From: Acidobacteriota bacterium
GTDB lineage: Bacteria > Acidobacteriota > Vicinamibacteria > Vicinamibacterales > Fen-181
Direction of reading: 5' to 3'
Assembly (NCBI GenBank): GCA_021779795.1
Contig: JAJXZZ010000056.1
Coordinates: 1-11,535 of the forward strand
Length of the DNA: 11,535 nt
Below are positions 1 through 6,116 of the stretch, one piece after another; positions within the stretch are counted from its first letter, which is position 1; each line of letters starts with the position of its first letter. A program made the position numbers and the translations under genes. The notes beneath the pieces were generated by a model, which was not told the origin of the DNA, did not search any database, and was given only the letters and a program-made list of their open reading frames with translations.

Positions 1-135
1 GGCCGGCGCCGCCTGCTTGGCGGGCGCGGCAGCCTGGGCCTGCGGCGGCGGCGCGGCGCCCGCGCCGAGCGCGAGGCCGGCCACCGAGAACGTCAACACG
101 AGGGCCTGGGAAAACGGGTGAGAGAGCCGGTTCAA
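1..135 (-). CDS. N-terminal fragment of an exported protein (cut by window edge)
   Basis: Forty-five codons are visible before the gene runs off the left edge, with no stop in frame. The start is TTG at 133-135. I chose it because a perfect AGGAGG lies 5 nt upstream, and the only other nearby TTG (138-140) meets a stop after two codons. The product begins MNRLSHPFSQ and continues with a hydrophobic core (about residues 11-26, ALVLTFSVAGLALGAG). An Ala/Pro/Gln-rich stretch follows, rich in possible signal-peptidase sites (AGA, AQA). This is a Sec-type signal peptide followed by a low-complexity linker, so the mature protein is probably periplasmic or surface-exposed. The function cannot be read from this fragment. 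The gene lies 69 bp downstream of the small zinc-finger gene on the same strand and could be co-transcribed with it. Confidence 0.72.
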   Translation of the reverse strand, partial: MNRLSHPFSQALVLTFSVAGLALGAGAAPPPQAQAAAPAKQAAPA

Positions 136-140
136 GACAA

Positions 141-146
141 CCTCCT
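141..146 (-). promoter_or_regulatory. Ribosome binding site AGGAGG that fixes a TTG start
   Basis: A perfect Shine-Dalgarno sequence, AGGAGG on the minus strand, sits 5 nt before the TTG at 133-135. It is the strongest such site in the window. It is the main reason for calling a TTG-initiated secreted protein there, because no ATG or GTG gives a better start. Confidence 0.75.
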
Positions 147-172
147 GGTAGTGGGGCGGGAGGAATGTTACC

Positions 173-200
173 GGCTCAGGGCTCAGGGCTCAAGGCTCAG
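173..200. repeat. 7-bp tandem repeat, 4 units (GGCTCAG)
   Basis: There are four head-to-tail copies of GGCTCAG, at 173-179, 180-186, 187-193 and 194-200. Only the last base of the third copy differs (GGCTCAA). The array fills much of the 69-bp gap between the stop of the small zinc-finger gene and the ribosome binding site of the exported-protein gene. Seven is not a multiple of three and no gene covers it, so it is an intergenic minisatellite. It has no inverted symmetry that would make it a terminator. Confidence 0.8.
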
Positions 201-204
201 GGCA

Positions 205-375
205 CTACGCCGTGGCCCTCTTCTCCTGCTGGCGCATCTCCATCGCCTGCCGGGCGCGATGGATCGAGCACCAGTCCTTGTGATCGGTCACCGCCATGCC
301 GCACTCCGGGCAGATGCGGACGCGGGTGGCGGGCTGGTCGGAACCGATGTGCAGGATCTTCTTGAGGAAAGTCAT
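205..375 (-). CDS. Small CxxC-CxxH zinc-finger-like protein, 56 aa
   Basis: This complete small gene runs from ATG at 373-375 to TAG at 205-207. GGAG lies 8 nt upstream of the start. The product begins MTFLKKILHIGSDQPA and carries Cys22-Pro-Glu-Cys25, then Cys36-Ser-Ile-His39. That gives C-x2-C-x10-C-x2-H, a plausible single zinc-binding knuckle. A charged, probably helical tail follows, rich in Arg, Gln, Met and Glu (about residues 40-56). There is no signal peptide or membrane segment, so the protein is probably cytoplasmic. I do not recognise a named family. Small zinc-ribbon proteins of this kind often bind nucleic acid or a protein partner, but that is only a family-level guess. Overlapping longer frames in this stretch are repeat-driven artefacts. 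Codon use is GC-rich and ordinary, and the four metal-ligand positions make a chance reading frame unlikely. Confidence 0.72.
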   Translation of the reverse strand: MTFLKKILHIGSDQPATRVRICPECGMAVTDHKDWCSIHRARQAMEMRQQEKRATA

Positions 376-392
376 CGGAGCGTCTCCGGAAT

Positions 393-512
393 CTTGCGAT
401 CTTGCGATCTTGCGATCTCGCGATCTCGCGAACTCGCGATCTTGCGAACCTGCGAACTTGCGATCTTGCGATCTTGCGAACCTGCAAGCCGGTGAGCTTG
501 CGACCTGGCAAC
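393..512. repeat. 8-bp tandem repeat array, about 15 units (consensus CTTGCGAT)
   Basis: The array has fifteen consecutive 8-bp periods in strict phase. Units 1-11 (393-480) are CTTGCGAT with substitutions only at the second/third bases (TT, TC or CT) and the last base (T or A). Units 12-15 (481-512) are more decayed, but CTTGCGAC at 497-504 is still in phase. Seven unit junctions create GATC, and units 4-6 contain the palindrome TCGCGA. The array fills most of the 222-bp divergent region between the zinc-finger gene (minus) and the ABC transporter operon (plus), starting 17 bp from the zinc-finger start codon. Because 8 is not a multiple of 3, every frame translates to a spurious octapeptide repeat, so it is not coding. 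The units are contiguous with no spacers, so it is not CRISPR. The remaining 85 bp (513-597) show no feature I can support. Confidence 0.88.
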
Positions 513-597
513 CGGCATTTCGGACGATCGCCGCATCGCGCGACCGAAAGTTGCCTTGTCTCTAAAGACGGTTTCGGGCGCAGAATGGTTCCCTGAC

Positions 598-1497
598 ATG
601 ACTGCCGTCATCGAAATCGACGGCCTCACCAAGGATTACGGCCGCCTTCGGGCGCTCGACGGCCTGACGCTCGACGTGTACGAGGGCGAGGTCGTCGGCT
701 TCCTGGGCCCGAACGGCTCGGGCAAGACCACCACCATCCGGCTGCTGCTCGACCTCATCCGTCCGACCCGGGGCTCGGCGCGCATCGGCGGCTTCGACTG
801 CCGGCGGCAGGGCCTCGAGGCCAGGCGCCTGGTCGGCTACCTGCCCGGCGACATGCCGATCTACCCGGAACTGACCGGCTACGGCTACCTGGCCTACCTG
901 GCGTCGCTCGGGGCCGAACCGCCCGCCCCGGGCGCGGCCGATCGCCTGCTGGTCCGGTTCGACCTCTCGCCCGCCGACCTCCGGCGCCGGATGCGCGATC
1001 TCTCGCACGGCACCCGGCGCAAGCTCGGCCTCGTCCAGGCCCTGATGGCGCGCCCGAAGGTCGCGATCCTCGACGAGCCGACGAGCGGCCTCGACCCCCT
1101 GATGATCGAGGCGTTCGCCGAGACGATGGCCGACCTGAAGCGGGAGGGACGGACGACGGTCTTCCTCTCGTCGCACGTGCTGTCGGAGGTGGAGCGCACC
1201 TGCGACCGGGTGGCAATCGTCCGGGAGGGGCGGCTGGCCGCGGTCGAGTCGATCCCCCGGATTCACGCGTCGCTGCCGCGCCGCGTGACGGTGCGTTTCG
1301 CGTCGGCGCAGCTCCTGCCGCCGCCGGACCTGCCCGGCGTCCGGACGGTGTCGTATTCGGCCGCCGCGTGGACGGTCGAGGTGACCGGCCCGCTGGGGCC
1401 GCTGCTCGGGATGCTGCGCAGCCTGCCGGTCGCCGACCTCGACGTCGAGCGGCCGTCGCTCGAGGACTACGTGCTCGGAATCTACGCGAGGAGATGA
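598..1497 (+). CDS. ABC transporter ATP-binding protein (ABC-2 / drug-export type), 299 aa
   Basis: This is the nucleotide-binding subunit of an ABC exporter. It hydrolyses ATP in the cytoplasm and drives the membrane partner encoded immediately downstream. Visible motifs in order: Walker A GPNGSGKT (37-44); a Q-loop region reading GYLPGD (80-85) with no glutamine at the usual place; signature LSHGT (135-139) instead of LSGGQ; Walker B VAILDE (155-160); D-loop SGLD (163-166); and H-loop His193 in SSH. Residues from about 222 form a C-terminal extension like the DUF4162-type tail of ABC-2 ATPases. I chose ATG at 598 because the fold begins right after it (MTAVIEIDGL). A TTG start at 556 would add 14 unlikely residues. 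There is no clear Shine-Dalgarno site, so translation may be leaderless or weakly primed. The substrate is unknown; drug, lipid or peptide export are all possible. Confidence 0.95.
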   Translation: MTAVIEIDGLTKDYGRLRALDGLTLDVYEGEVVGFLGPNGSGKTTTIRLLLDLIRPTRGSARIGGFDCRRQGLEARRLVGYLPGDMPIYPELTGYGYLAYLASLGAEPPAPGAADRLLVRFDLSPADLRRRMRDLSHGTRRKLGLVQALMARPKVAILDEPTSGLDPLMIEAFAETMADLKREGRTTVFLSSHVLSEVERTCDRVAIVREGRLAAVESIPRIHASLPRRVTVRFASAQLLPPPDLPGVRTVSYSAAAWTVEVTGPLGPLLGMLRSLPVADLDVERPSLEDYVLGIYARR

Positions 1498-2315
1498 TGC
1501 GCCGCCCACGCCTCGGCCCGCTCGTCGGGAGATCGCTCGCCCGGGCTCGAGCCGTGACGCTCGCGGTGGCGGCCGTGCTGGCCGGCTTCCAGGTCATGCT
1601 GGTGATCATCGCGTCGGCGCTGCAGACGGCCCGGTCGTTCGGCCTGCTGTCGTCGCTGATGCCGATGGGCGTCCAGCAGGCATTCGGGCCGTCGGTCCTC
1701 ATGCTCGCCTCGTTCACCGGCGTCGCGGTGTTCGGCTACTTCCACCCGGTGGTGGTCCTGGCCGTCGCGTTCCTGGGCGCGTTCGTGGCGACCGAGCCGG
1801 CGGGGGAAGTCGAGTGGGGCCTGTTCGACGTCGAGCTGGCGCGCCCGGTCCCCCGGCGGGCCGTGATCACGCGCAGCCTCGTCGTGTCGCTGGGCGTGAC
1901 GGCGGCCGTGGCCGGCGTGATGGTGGCGGCGACGTTCGCGGGGCTGGCGCTGCTGGCCCCGGCCGGGGCGGCCTGGCCGCGCCTGCCCCGGGTGCTGAGC
2001 CTGGCCGCGCACCTGGTCGCCCTTTCGTGGGTCTTCGCCGCGGCGGGGCTCCTGGCCGCGGCCATCGCCCGCCGGAGGGGCGCGGCATTCGGCGGCGTCG
2101 CGGTGATCGTGGTGTGCCTCGACCTGCTGAACGTCGTCGCCGACGCCTGGGAGAAGGCCGCGCCGCTCCGGCCATGGCTGCCCTTCCATTACTTTCCGGG
2201 GTTCGACGTCGCCGCCGGCACGGCCCCGGTCGCGCGCGACCTGGGCGTGCTCGTCGCTCTCACGGCGGCGCTGGCGGGCCTGGCACACTGGCGATTCGAG
2301 AAGCGCGACCTGTAG
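1494..2315 (+). CDS. ABC-2 type membrane permease, 273 aa
   Basis: This is the integral inner-membrane partner of the upstream ATPase. The start ATG (1494) overlaps the ATPase stop as ATGA, with GAGGAG at 1488-1493. The next codon, ATG 1497, leaves 3 nt from that site and may be the real start, which would make no difference to function. About six hydrophobic segments are visible: roughly 20-42, 66-99 (possibly two), 128-156, 167-192, 197-216 and 247-266. After the second cluster, residues 105-126 (VEWGLFDVELARPVPRRAVI) match the amphipathic E-L-x-x-x-R-P-V-x-R-R segment typical of ABC-2 permeases, which contacts the ATPase. The C-terminus, FEKRDL, is also typical. The tight overlap implies translational coupling and a one-to-one transporter pair. 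The substrate cannot be told from sequence. Confidence 0.9.
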   Translation: MMRRPRLGPLVGRSLARARAVTLAVAAVLAGFQVMLVIIASALQTARSFGLLSSLMPMGVQQAFGPSVLMLASFTGVAVFGYFHPVVVLAVAFLGAFVATEPAGEVEWGLFDVELARPVPRRAVITRSLVVSLGVTAAVAGVMVAATFAGLALLAPAGAAWPRLPRVLSLAAHLVALSWVFAAAGLLAAAIARRRGAAFGGVAVIVVCLDLLNVVADAWEKAAPLRPWLPFHYFPGFDVAAGTAPVARDLGVLVALTAALAGLAHWRFEKRDL

Positions 2316-2316
2316 C

Positions 2317-2361
2317 CGGCCCGCGGCTTTGGTCGGGCTTTGGGCTCCCGACTTCGGGCCG
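2317..2361 (+). terminator. Nested hairpin after the ABC operon, possible terminator
   Basis: Two nested perfect stems begin 2 bp after the permease stop codon. The outer stem is 7 bp (CGGCCCG 2317-2323 with CGGGCCG 2355-2361). The inner stem is 6 bp (GTCGGG 2332-2337 with CCCGAC 2347-2352) and closes a 9-nt loop. There is no U-tract afterwards, so this is a GC-rich hairpin of the kind that can pause polymerase or protect a 3' end rather than a textbook intrinsic terminator. Confidence 0.4.
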
Positions 2362-2369
2362 CAAACCCG

Positions 2370-2424
2370 TCCGCTGCCGGCTGCGCCGGTCCCCGTTCTT
2401 TGATCGTGTTCCGCTGTCGGCTGC
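2370..2424. repeat. Pair of 15-bp direct repeats upstream of the S9 peptidase
   Basis: TCCGCTGCCGGCTGC (2370-2384) and TCCGCTGTCGGCTGC (2410-2424) differ at one base and start exactly 40 bp apart. They lie in the 145-bp gap between the permease and the S9 peptidase, and the second copy ends 3 bp before a possible -10 element. They could be a regulator-binding pair, since 40 bp is close to four helical turns, or simply chance in GC-rich sequence. Confidence 0.45.
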
Positions 2425-2427
2425 CTG

Positions 2428-2433
2428 TATGAT
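2428..2433 (+). promoter_or_regulatory. Possible -10 element (TATGAT) for the S9-GT9 operon
   Basis: TATGAT differs from the sigma-70 -10 consensus at one base. It sits 27 bp upstream of the chosen start of the S9 peptidase, which would give a short leader containing the GGAGG at 2452-2456. No good -35 is found at 16-18 bp; the nearest TTGATC (2400-2405) is 22 bp away. The AT-rich hexamer stands out in this GC-rich gap, but the call is tentative. Confidence 0.3.
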
Positions 2434-2460
2434 CGCCCGATGGCATTCCCTGGAGGCCCA

Positions 2461-4857
2461 ATGCGCGTTCGCGCCCGCGTCCTGTCGCCCCTTCTGACCG
2501 TGCTCGCCCTTTGCCTGACCGTTCCGGTCGGCGAACGCGTCTTTGCGCAGACGCCCTCCAGCGGGGCGAGACCTGTCGTGGCCGCCGCCGACTATGCCCA
2601 TGCCGAGACGTTCCTCGCCGGCTACACGGCGCCGCTGGTCCTGCACGGCGCGGTGCGGCCGACCTGGCTGCCCGGCGGCGGCGACCGCTTCTGGTACCGG
2701 ACGCTCGTCGGCGACGGCGGCGCCGCCGACTTCGTGCTCGTTGACCCGACGACAGGCACGAAGTCACCGGCGTTCGACCAGGCCCGGGTGGCGGCGTCCC
2801 TGTCGGCGGCCTCCGGCGCGAAGTACGACGCGACGCACCTGCCGTTCACCGAGTTCACTTATGCCCCCGACGGCCGGTCGATCTCGTTCACGGTCGGCGG
2901 CCACGGCTGGACGTGCGACGTCGCCGGCGCGTCGTGCGCCGCCTCGAAGCCGTTGGTTCGGCCGCCGAGCGCGTCGGTGTCGCCCGACGGCCGCCTCGAG
3001 GCTTTCATCCGCGCCGACAACCTGTGGGTGCGCGACCTCGCGACCGGCGCCGAGCGGCCGTTGACGACCGACGGCGCGCCCGACTTCGGCTACGCGACCG
3101 ACAACGCCGGCTGGACGCAGAGCGACCGCCCCGTGCTGCTCTGGTCGCCCGACTCGAAGATGATCGCCACGTTCCAGCAGGACCAGCGCGGCGTCGGCGA
3201 GATGTACCTCGTGGACACGAAGGTGGGGCATCCGACGCTCAAGGCGTGGAAGTACCCGCTGCCCGGCGACAAGACGGTCATCACGATCCAGCGCGTGGTC
3301 ATCCACCTCGACGGCCCGCGCGTCGTCCGGCTGAAGATGCCGCCCGACGAGCACCGCGGCACGGTCACCGACGACATCAAGGGGCGCGACGGGCGGTGGG
3401 AGGACGTGGAGTGGAGCGCCGACTCGAAGAGCCTCGCGTTCGTCTCCACGTCGCGCGACCACAAGGTCGAGCAGTTGCGCGTGGCCGATCCCGACACCGG
3501 CGCGGTCCGCGACGTGTTCCGGGAGACGGCGAAGACGTACTTCGAGTCGGGCATGAACTCGCCGAACTGGCGCTACCTGCCGGCGTCGAACGAGTTCATC
3601 TGGCTCTCCGAGCGGAGCAACTGGGCGCACCTCTACCTGTACGACCTGGCGACCGGGCAGCTCGAGCACCCGATCACCGCGGGCGACTGGAACGTCGTCC
3701 AGATCCTGCGCGTGGACCCGAAGAATCGGCAGATCTACTTCATCGGCGTGGGGCGCGAACCCGGCCGCGACCCGTACTTCCGCCACGTCTACCGGGTCGG
3801 GTTCGACGGCCGGGGCCTGGAGCTGCTCACGCCGGCCGACGGCGACCACGAGGTGTCGGTGTCCCCGTCGGGCCGCGTGCTGGTGGACGTCTGCTCGACG
3901 CCGGATGCCGCGCCGACCAGCGTGCTGCGCGCCGCCGACGGGCGGCCGCTGCTCGCGCTCGAGCAGGCCGACATCTCGAAGCTCGTCGCCGCAGGATGGA
4001 AGCCGCCGATTCCCTTCACCGTGAAGGCGCGCGACGGCAGGACCGACCTCTACGGCCTCATGTTCAGGCCGACCCGGTTCGACCCGTCGAAGAAGTACCC
4101 GATCATCGACAACATCTACCCGGGGCCGCAGACCGGCAGCGTCGGCAGCCGCAGCTTCACCCCCTCGCGCGGCGACACGCAGGCGATCGCCGAGCTGGGC
4201 TTCGTGGTCGTGCAGCTCGACGGGATGGGCACGCCGTGGCGCTCGAAGGCGTTCCACGACGCCTACTACGGCGACATGGGCGACAACACCCTGCCCGACC
4301 AGATCACGGGCATCAAGCAGCTGGCGGCGCGCTTCCCGTGGATCGACCTCGATCGCGTGGGGATCTATGGCGGGTCCGGAGGCGGCTTCGCCACGGCCGA
4401 CGCGATGTTCCGCTACCCCGACTTCTTCAAGGTCGGCGTCTCGGCCTCTGGCAACCACGACAACCGGGTGTACGAGGACGACTGGGGCGAGAAGTGGCAG
4501 GGCCTGCTGGTGACGAAGCCCGACGGCACGTCGAACTACGACGACCAGGCGAACCAGAACCACGCCGCGGGGCTCCGGGGCAAGCTGCTGCTCGCCGACG
4601 GCACGATGGACGACAACGTGCCGCCCTACAACACGCTGCTGGTCGTGGACGCGCTCATCAAGGCGAACAAGGACTTCGACCTGGTGCTGTTCCCCAACCG
4701 CCGCCACGGCCTCGGCGAGGCCTACATGCTGAGGCGCCGGTGGGACTACTTCGTCGAGAACCTGATGGGCGCCGTGCCGCCGAAGGAGTTCGACCTGCAC
4801 GTCAGCCCGGCGCCGGCGGTCCACGCGGGCGGCCGCCCGGGGAGCCGTCACCCATGA
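2461..4857 (+). CDS. Secreted S9 (prolyl oligopeptidase / DPP-IV-like) serine peptidase, 798 aa
   Basis: This is a serine peptidase of clan SC, exported to the periplasm or beyond. The start is ATG 2461, with GGAGG 4 nt upstream; an ATG at 2440 has no such site. A signal peptide covers about residues 1-30 (hydrophobic core SPLLTVLALCLTVPV, cleavage near FAQ/TPS). A DPPIV_N-type beta-propeller follows (about 105-500, with WSPDSK and SVSPDGR blades), then an alpha/beta-hydrolase domain (about 521-780). The triad is Ser639 in GGSGGG, Asp717 in GTMDDN and His749 in RRHG. The Ser-Asp and Asp-His spacings (78 and 32) equal those of human DPP4. Tyr553 in YPGPQT fits the oxyanion-hole tyrosine. Residues 217-224 read GWTQSDRP where DPP-IV proteins have the DWVYEEE segment, so the Glu pair that binds a free N-terminus is absent. 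The substrate is therefore uncertain; it may be an endo- or oligopeptidase. The 3' end overlaps the GT9 gene. Confidence 0.93.
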   Translation: MRVRARVLSPLLTVLALCLTVPVGERVFAQTPSSGARPVVAAADYAHAETFLAGYTAPLVLHGAVRPTWLPGGGDRFWYRTLVGDGGAADFVLVDPTTGTKSPAFDQARVAASLSAASGAKYDATHLPFTEFTYAPDGRSISFTVGGHGWTCDVAGASCAASKPLVRPPSASVSPDGRLEAFIRADNLWVRDLATGAERPLTTDGAPDFGYATDNAGWTQSDRPVLLWSPDSKMIATFQQDQRGVGEMYLVDTKVGHPTLKAWKYPLPGDKTVITIQRVVIHLDGPRVVRLKMPPDEHRGTVTDDIKGRDGRWEDVEWSADSKSLAFVSTSRDHKVEQLRVADPDTGAVRDVFRETAKTYFESGMNSPNWRYLPASNEFIWLSERSNWAHLYLYDLATGQLEHPITAGDWNVVQILRVDPKNRQIYFIGVGREPGRDPYFRHVYRVGFDGRGLELLTPADGDHEVSVSPSGRVLVDVCSTPDAAPTSVLRAADGRPLLALEQADISKLVAAGWKPPIPFTVKARDGRTDLYGLMFRPTRFDPSKKYPIIDNIYPGPQTGSVGSRSFTPSRGDTQAIAELGFVVVQLDGMGTPWRSKAFHDAYYGDMGDNTLPDQITGIKQLAARFPWIDLDRVGIYGGSGGGFATADAMFRYPDFFKVGVSASGNHDNRVYEDDWGEKWQGLLVTKPDGTSNYDDQANQNHAAGLRGKLLLADGTMDDNVPPYNTLLVVDALIKANKDFDLVLFPNRRHGLGEAYMLRRRWDYFVENLMGAVPPKEFDLHVSPAPAVHAGGRPGSRHP

Positions 4858-6116
4858 AGACCTCCACGCTGCGCGCGGTGGACCGGCTGGTCGGCGTGCC
4901 GGCCTGCGCGATGCTCACGCTCCACCGGCGGATCGCGGGCCGCGCGCCCTCCGGGTCGGTGGAGCGGATCCTCTTCGTGAAGCTGGCCGAGCAGGGATCG
5001 ACCGTGCTCGCCGAAGCGGCCATGCGCGAGGCGATCGCGCGCGTGGGCCGCGAGCGCGTGTACTTCCTCGTCTTCGCCGAGAACCGCTTCATCCTCGACG
5101 TGATGGGGCTCGTTCCCGCCGGGAACGTCGTCACGATCGACTCGTCGTCGATCCCGGCCGTCGTCTCGTCCACGCTGTCGGCCCTGCGGCGCCTGCGCGC
5201 GCTCGGGATCGACGCGGCGATCGACATGGAGTTCTTCGCGCGGTCGTCGGCGATCCTGGCGTACATGAGCGGCGCCGCGCGCCGCGTCGGCCTCCACGCC
5301 TACGAGGGCGCCGGCCCGTGGCGCGGCGACCTGATGACGCACCGGGTCAACTACAACCCGTACATCCACGCCGCCGACTTCTTCCGCCTCCTGGTCGCGG
5401 CGCTCGACCAGCCGGCCGGCCGCTTTCCCGCCTACGGCGACACGCCCCCGGCGGCGGGCGGGGGCCCGGCCGACCCCCGGCCGCCGGCCCGGGCCGACGT
5501 CGAGGCGATCCGGGGGCTGCTGCGCGAGTGGACGGGCGGCGACCGCGTGCCGCCGATCGTGCTGCTGAACGCGAACAGCTCCGACCTGGTGCCGCTGCGG
5601 CGGTGGGACGAAGCCCGGTACCTCGAGCTGGCGCGCCGCCTGCTCGAGGCGCGGCCCGGCCTGCACGTGGCGTTCACCGGCCGGCCCGACGAGGCGGAAG
5701 GGGCCGAGCGCCTGGCGCGCCAGGTCGGCTCGCCGCGCTGCGCGTCGTTCGCGGGCCGGACGACGCTCGGGCAGCTGCTCGCGCTCTACGCGCTGTCGCA
5801 GGTGCTGGTGACCAACGACAGCGGGCCCGCCCACTTCGCGACCCTCACGCCGATCGACGTCGTCACGCTGTTCGGGCCCGAGACGCCAGCCCTGTTCGGC
5901 GCCCGCACGCCCCGCAACCACGTCCTGTGGGCGGGGCTGGCGTGCAGCCCGTGCGTCAACGCCTTCAACAACCGCCTCTCGGCCTGCCGCGACAACCTCT
6001 GCATGCAGCGGATCGCCGTGGACGACGTGCTGGCCGCGACGCTCGCGGCGTTCGACGCGCGCGGCACGGCCGACCGGACGCCCGATCCTGACGCCGCTCA
6101 GCGCGAGATCCAGTAG
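4854..6116 (+). CDS. Glycosyltransferase family 9 (heptosyltransferase-like), 420 aa
   Basis: GT9 enzymes transfer a sugar, classically heptose, from a nucleotide donor onto the lipopolysaccharide core at the cytoplasmic face of the inner membrane. The start ATG 4854 overlaps the peptidase stop as ATGA, with GGGGAG 9 nt upstream. The N-terminal Rossmann domain begins ILFVKLAEQGSTVL (39-52). The C-terminal donor-binding domain carries VTNDSGPAH (319-327) followed by TLFGPETP (338-345), a clear GT9 signature. A cysteine cluster (Cys364, Cys367, Cys378, Cys383) follows and may bind metal or form disulfides. Where E. coli WaaC has the catalytic Asp13 in its GDV loop, this protein has Ser49 in QGST, so it is not a standard heptosyltransferase. 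Residues 193-215 are a Pro/Gly-rich interdomain linker. The gene is probably co-transcribed with the S9 peptidase. Its last 19 bp overlap the opposing DUF5916 gene. Confidence 0.9.
   Translation: MKTSTLRAVDRLVGVPACAMLTLHRRIAGRAPSGSVERILFVKLAEQGSTVLAEAAMREAIARVGRERVYFLVFAENRFILDVMGLVPAGNVVTIDSSSIPAVVSSTLSALRRLRALGIDAAIDMEFFARSSAILAYMSGAARRVGLHAYEGAGPWRGDLMTHRVNYNPYIHAADFFRLLVAALDQPAGRFPAYGDTPPAAGGGPADPRPPARADVEAIRGLLREWTGGDRVPPIVLLNANSSDLVPLRRWDEARYLELARRLLEARPGLHVAFTGRPDEAEGAERLARQVGSPRCASFAGRTTLGQLLALYALSQVLVTNDSGPAHFATLTPIDVVTLFGPETPALFGARTPRNHVLWAGLACSPCVNAFNNRLSACRDNLCMQRIAVDDVLAATLAAFDARGTADRTPDPDAAQREIQ

Noticed and set aside
393..440. Relation to the cyanobacterial HIP1 octamer (GCGATCGC)
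   Set aside because: The unit shares GCGATC but the palindromic octamer itself does not occur in the array, and the tandem layout differs from dispersed HIP1 sites.
393..512. CRISPR-like array
   Set aside because: The units are 8 bp and contiguous with no unique spacers, and no cas gene is present.
513..597. Promoter for the ABC transporter operon
   Set aside because: TCTAAA (561-566) is a weak -10 match, and no -35 lies at a suitable distance, so I could not support a call.
197..632. Several overlapping frames with octapeptide repeats across the array on both strands
   Set aside because: They arise because an 8-bp repeat read in triplets gives an 8-residue cycle in every frame. They have no ribosome binding sites or recognisable domains.
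2764..4851. 695-codon minus-strand frame opposite the S9 peptidase
   Set aside because: It is an antisense shadow produced by GC-rich third positions. It has no family motifs, while the opposite strand has a full triad and signal peptide.
2913..4853. A very long plus-strand frame running through the S9 gene into GT9, suggesting a fusion protein
   Set aside because: The first 647 codons are an Arg/Ala-rich out-of-frame reading of the S9 gene. The real GT9 start at 4854 has its own ribosome binding site and the GT9 fold begins there.
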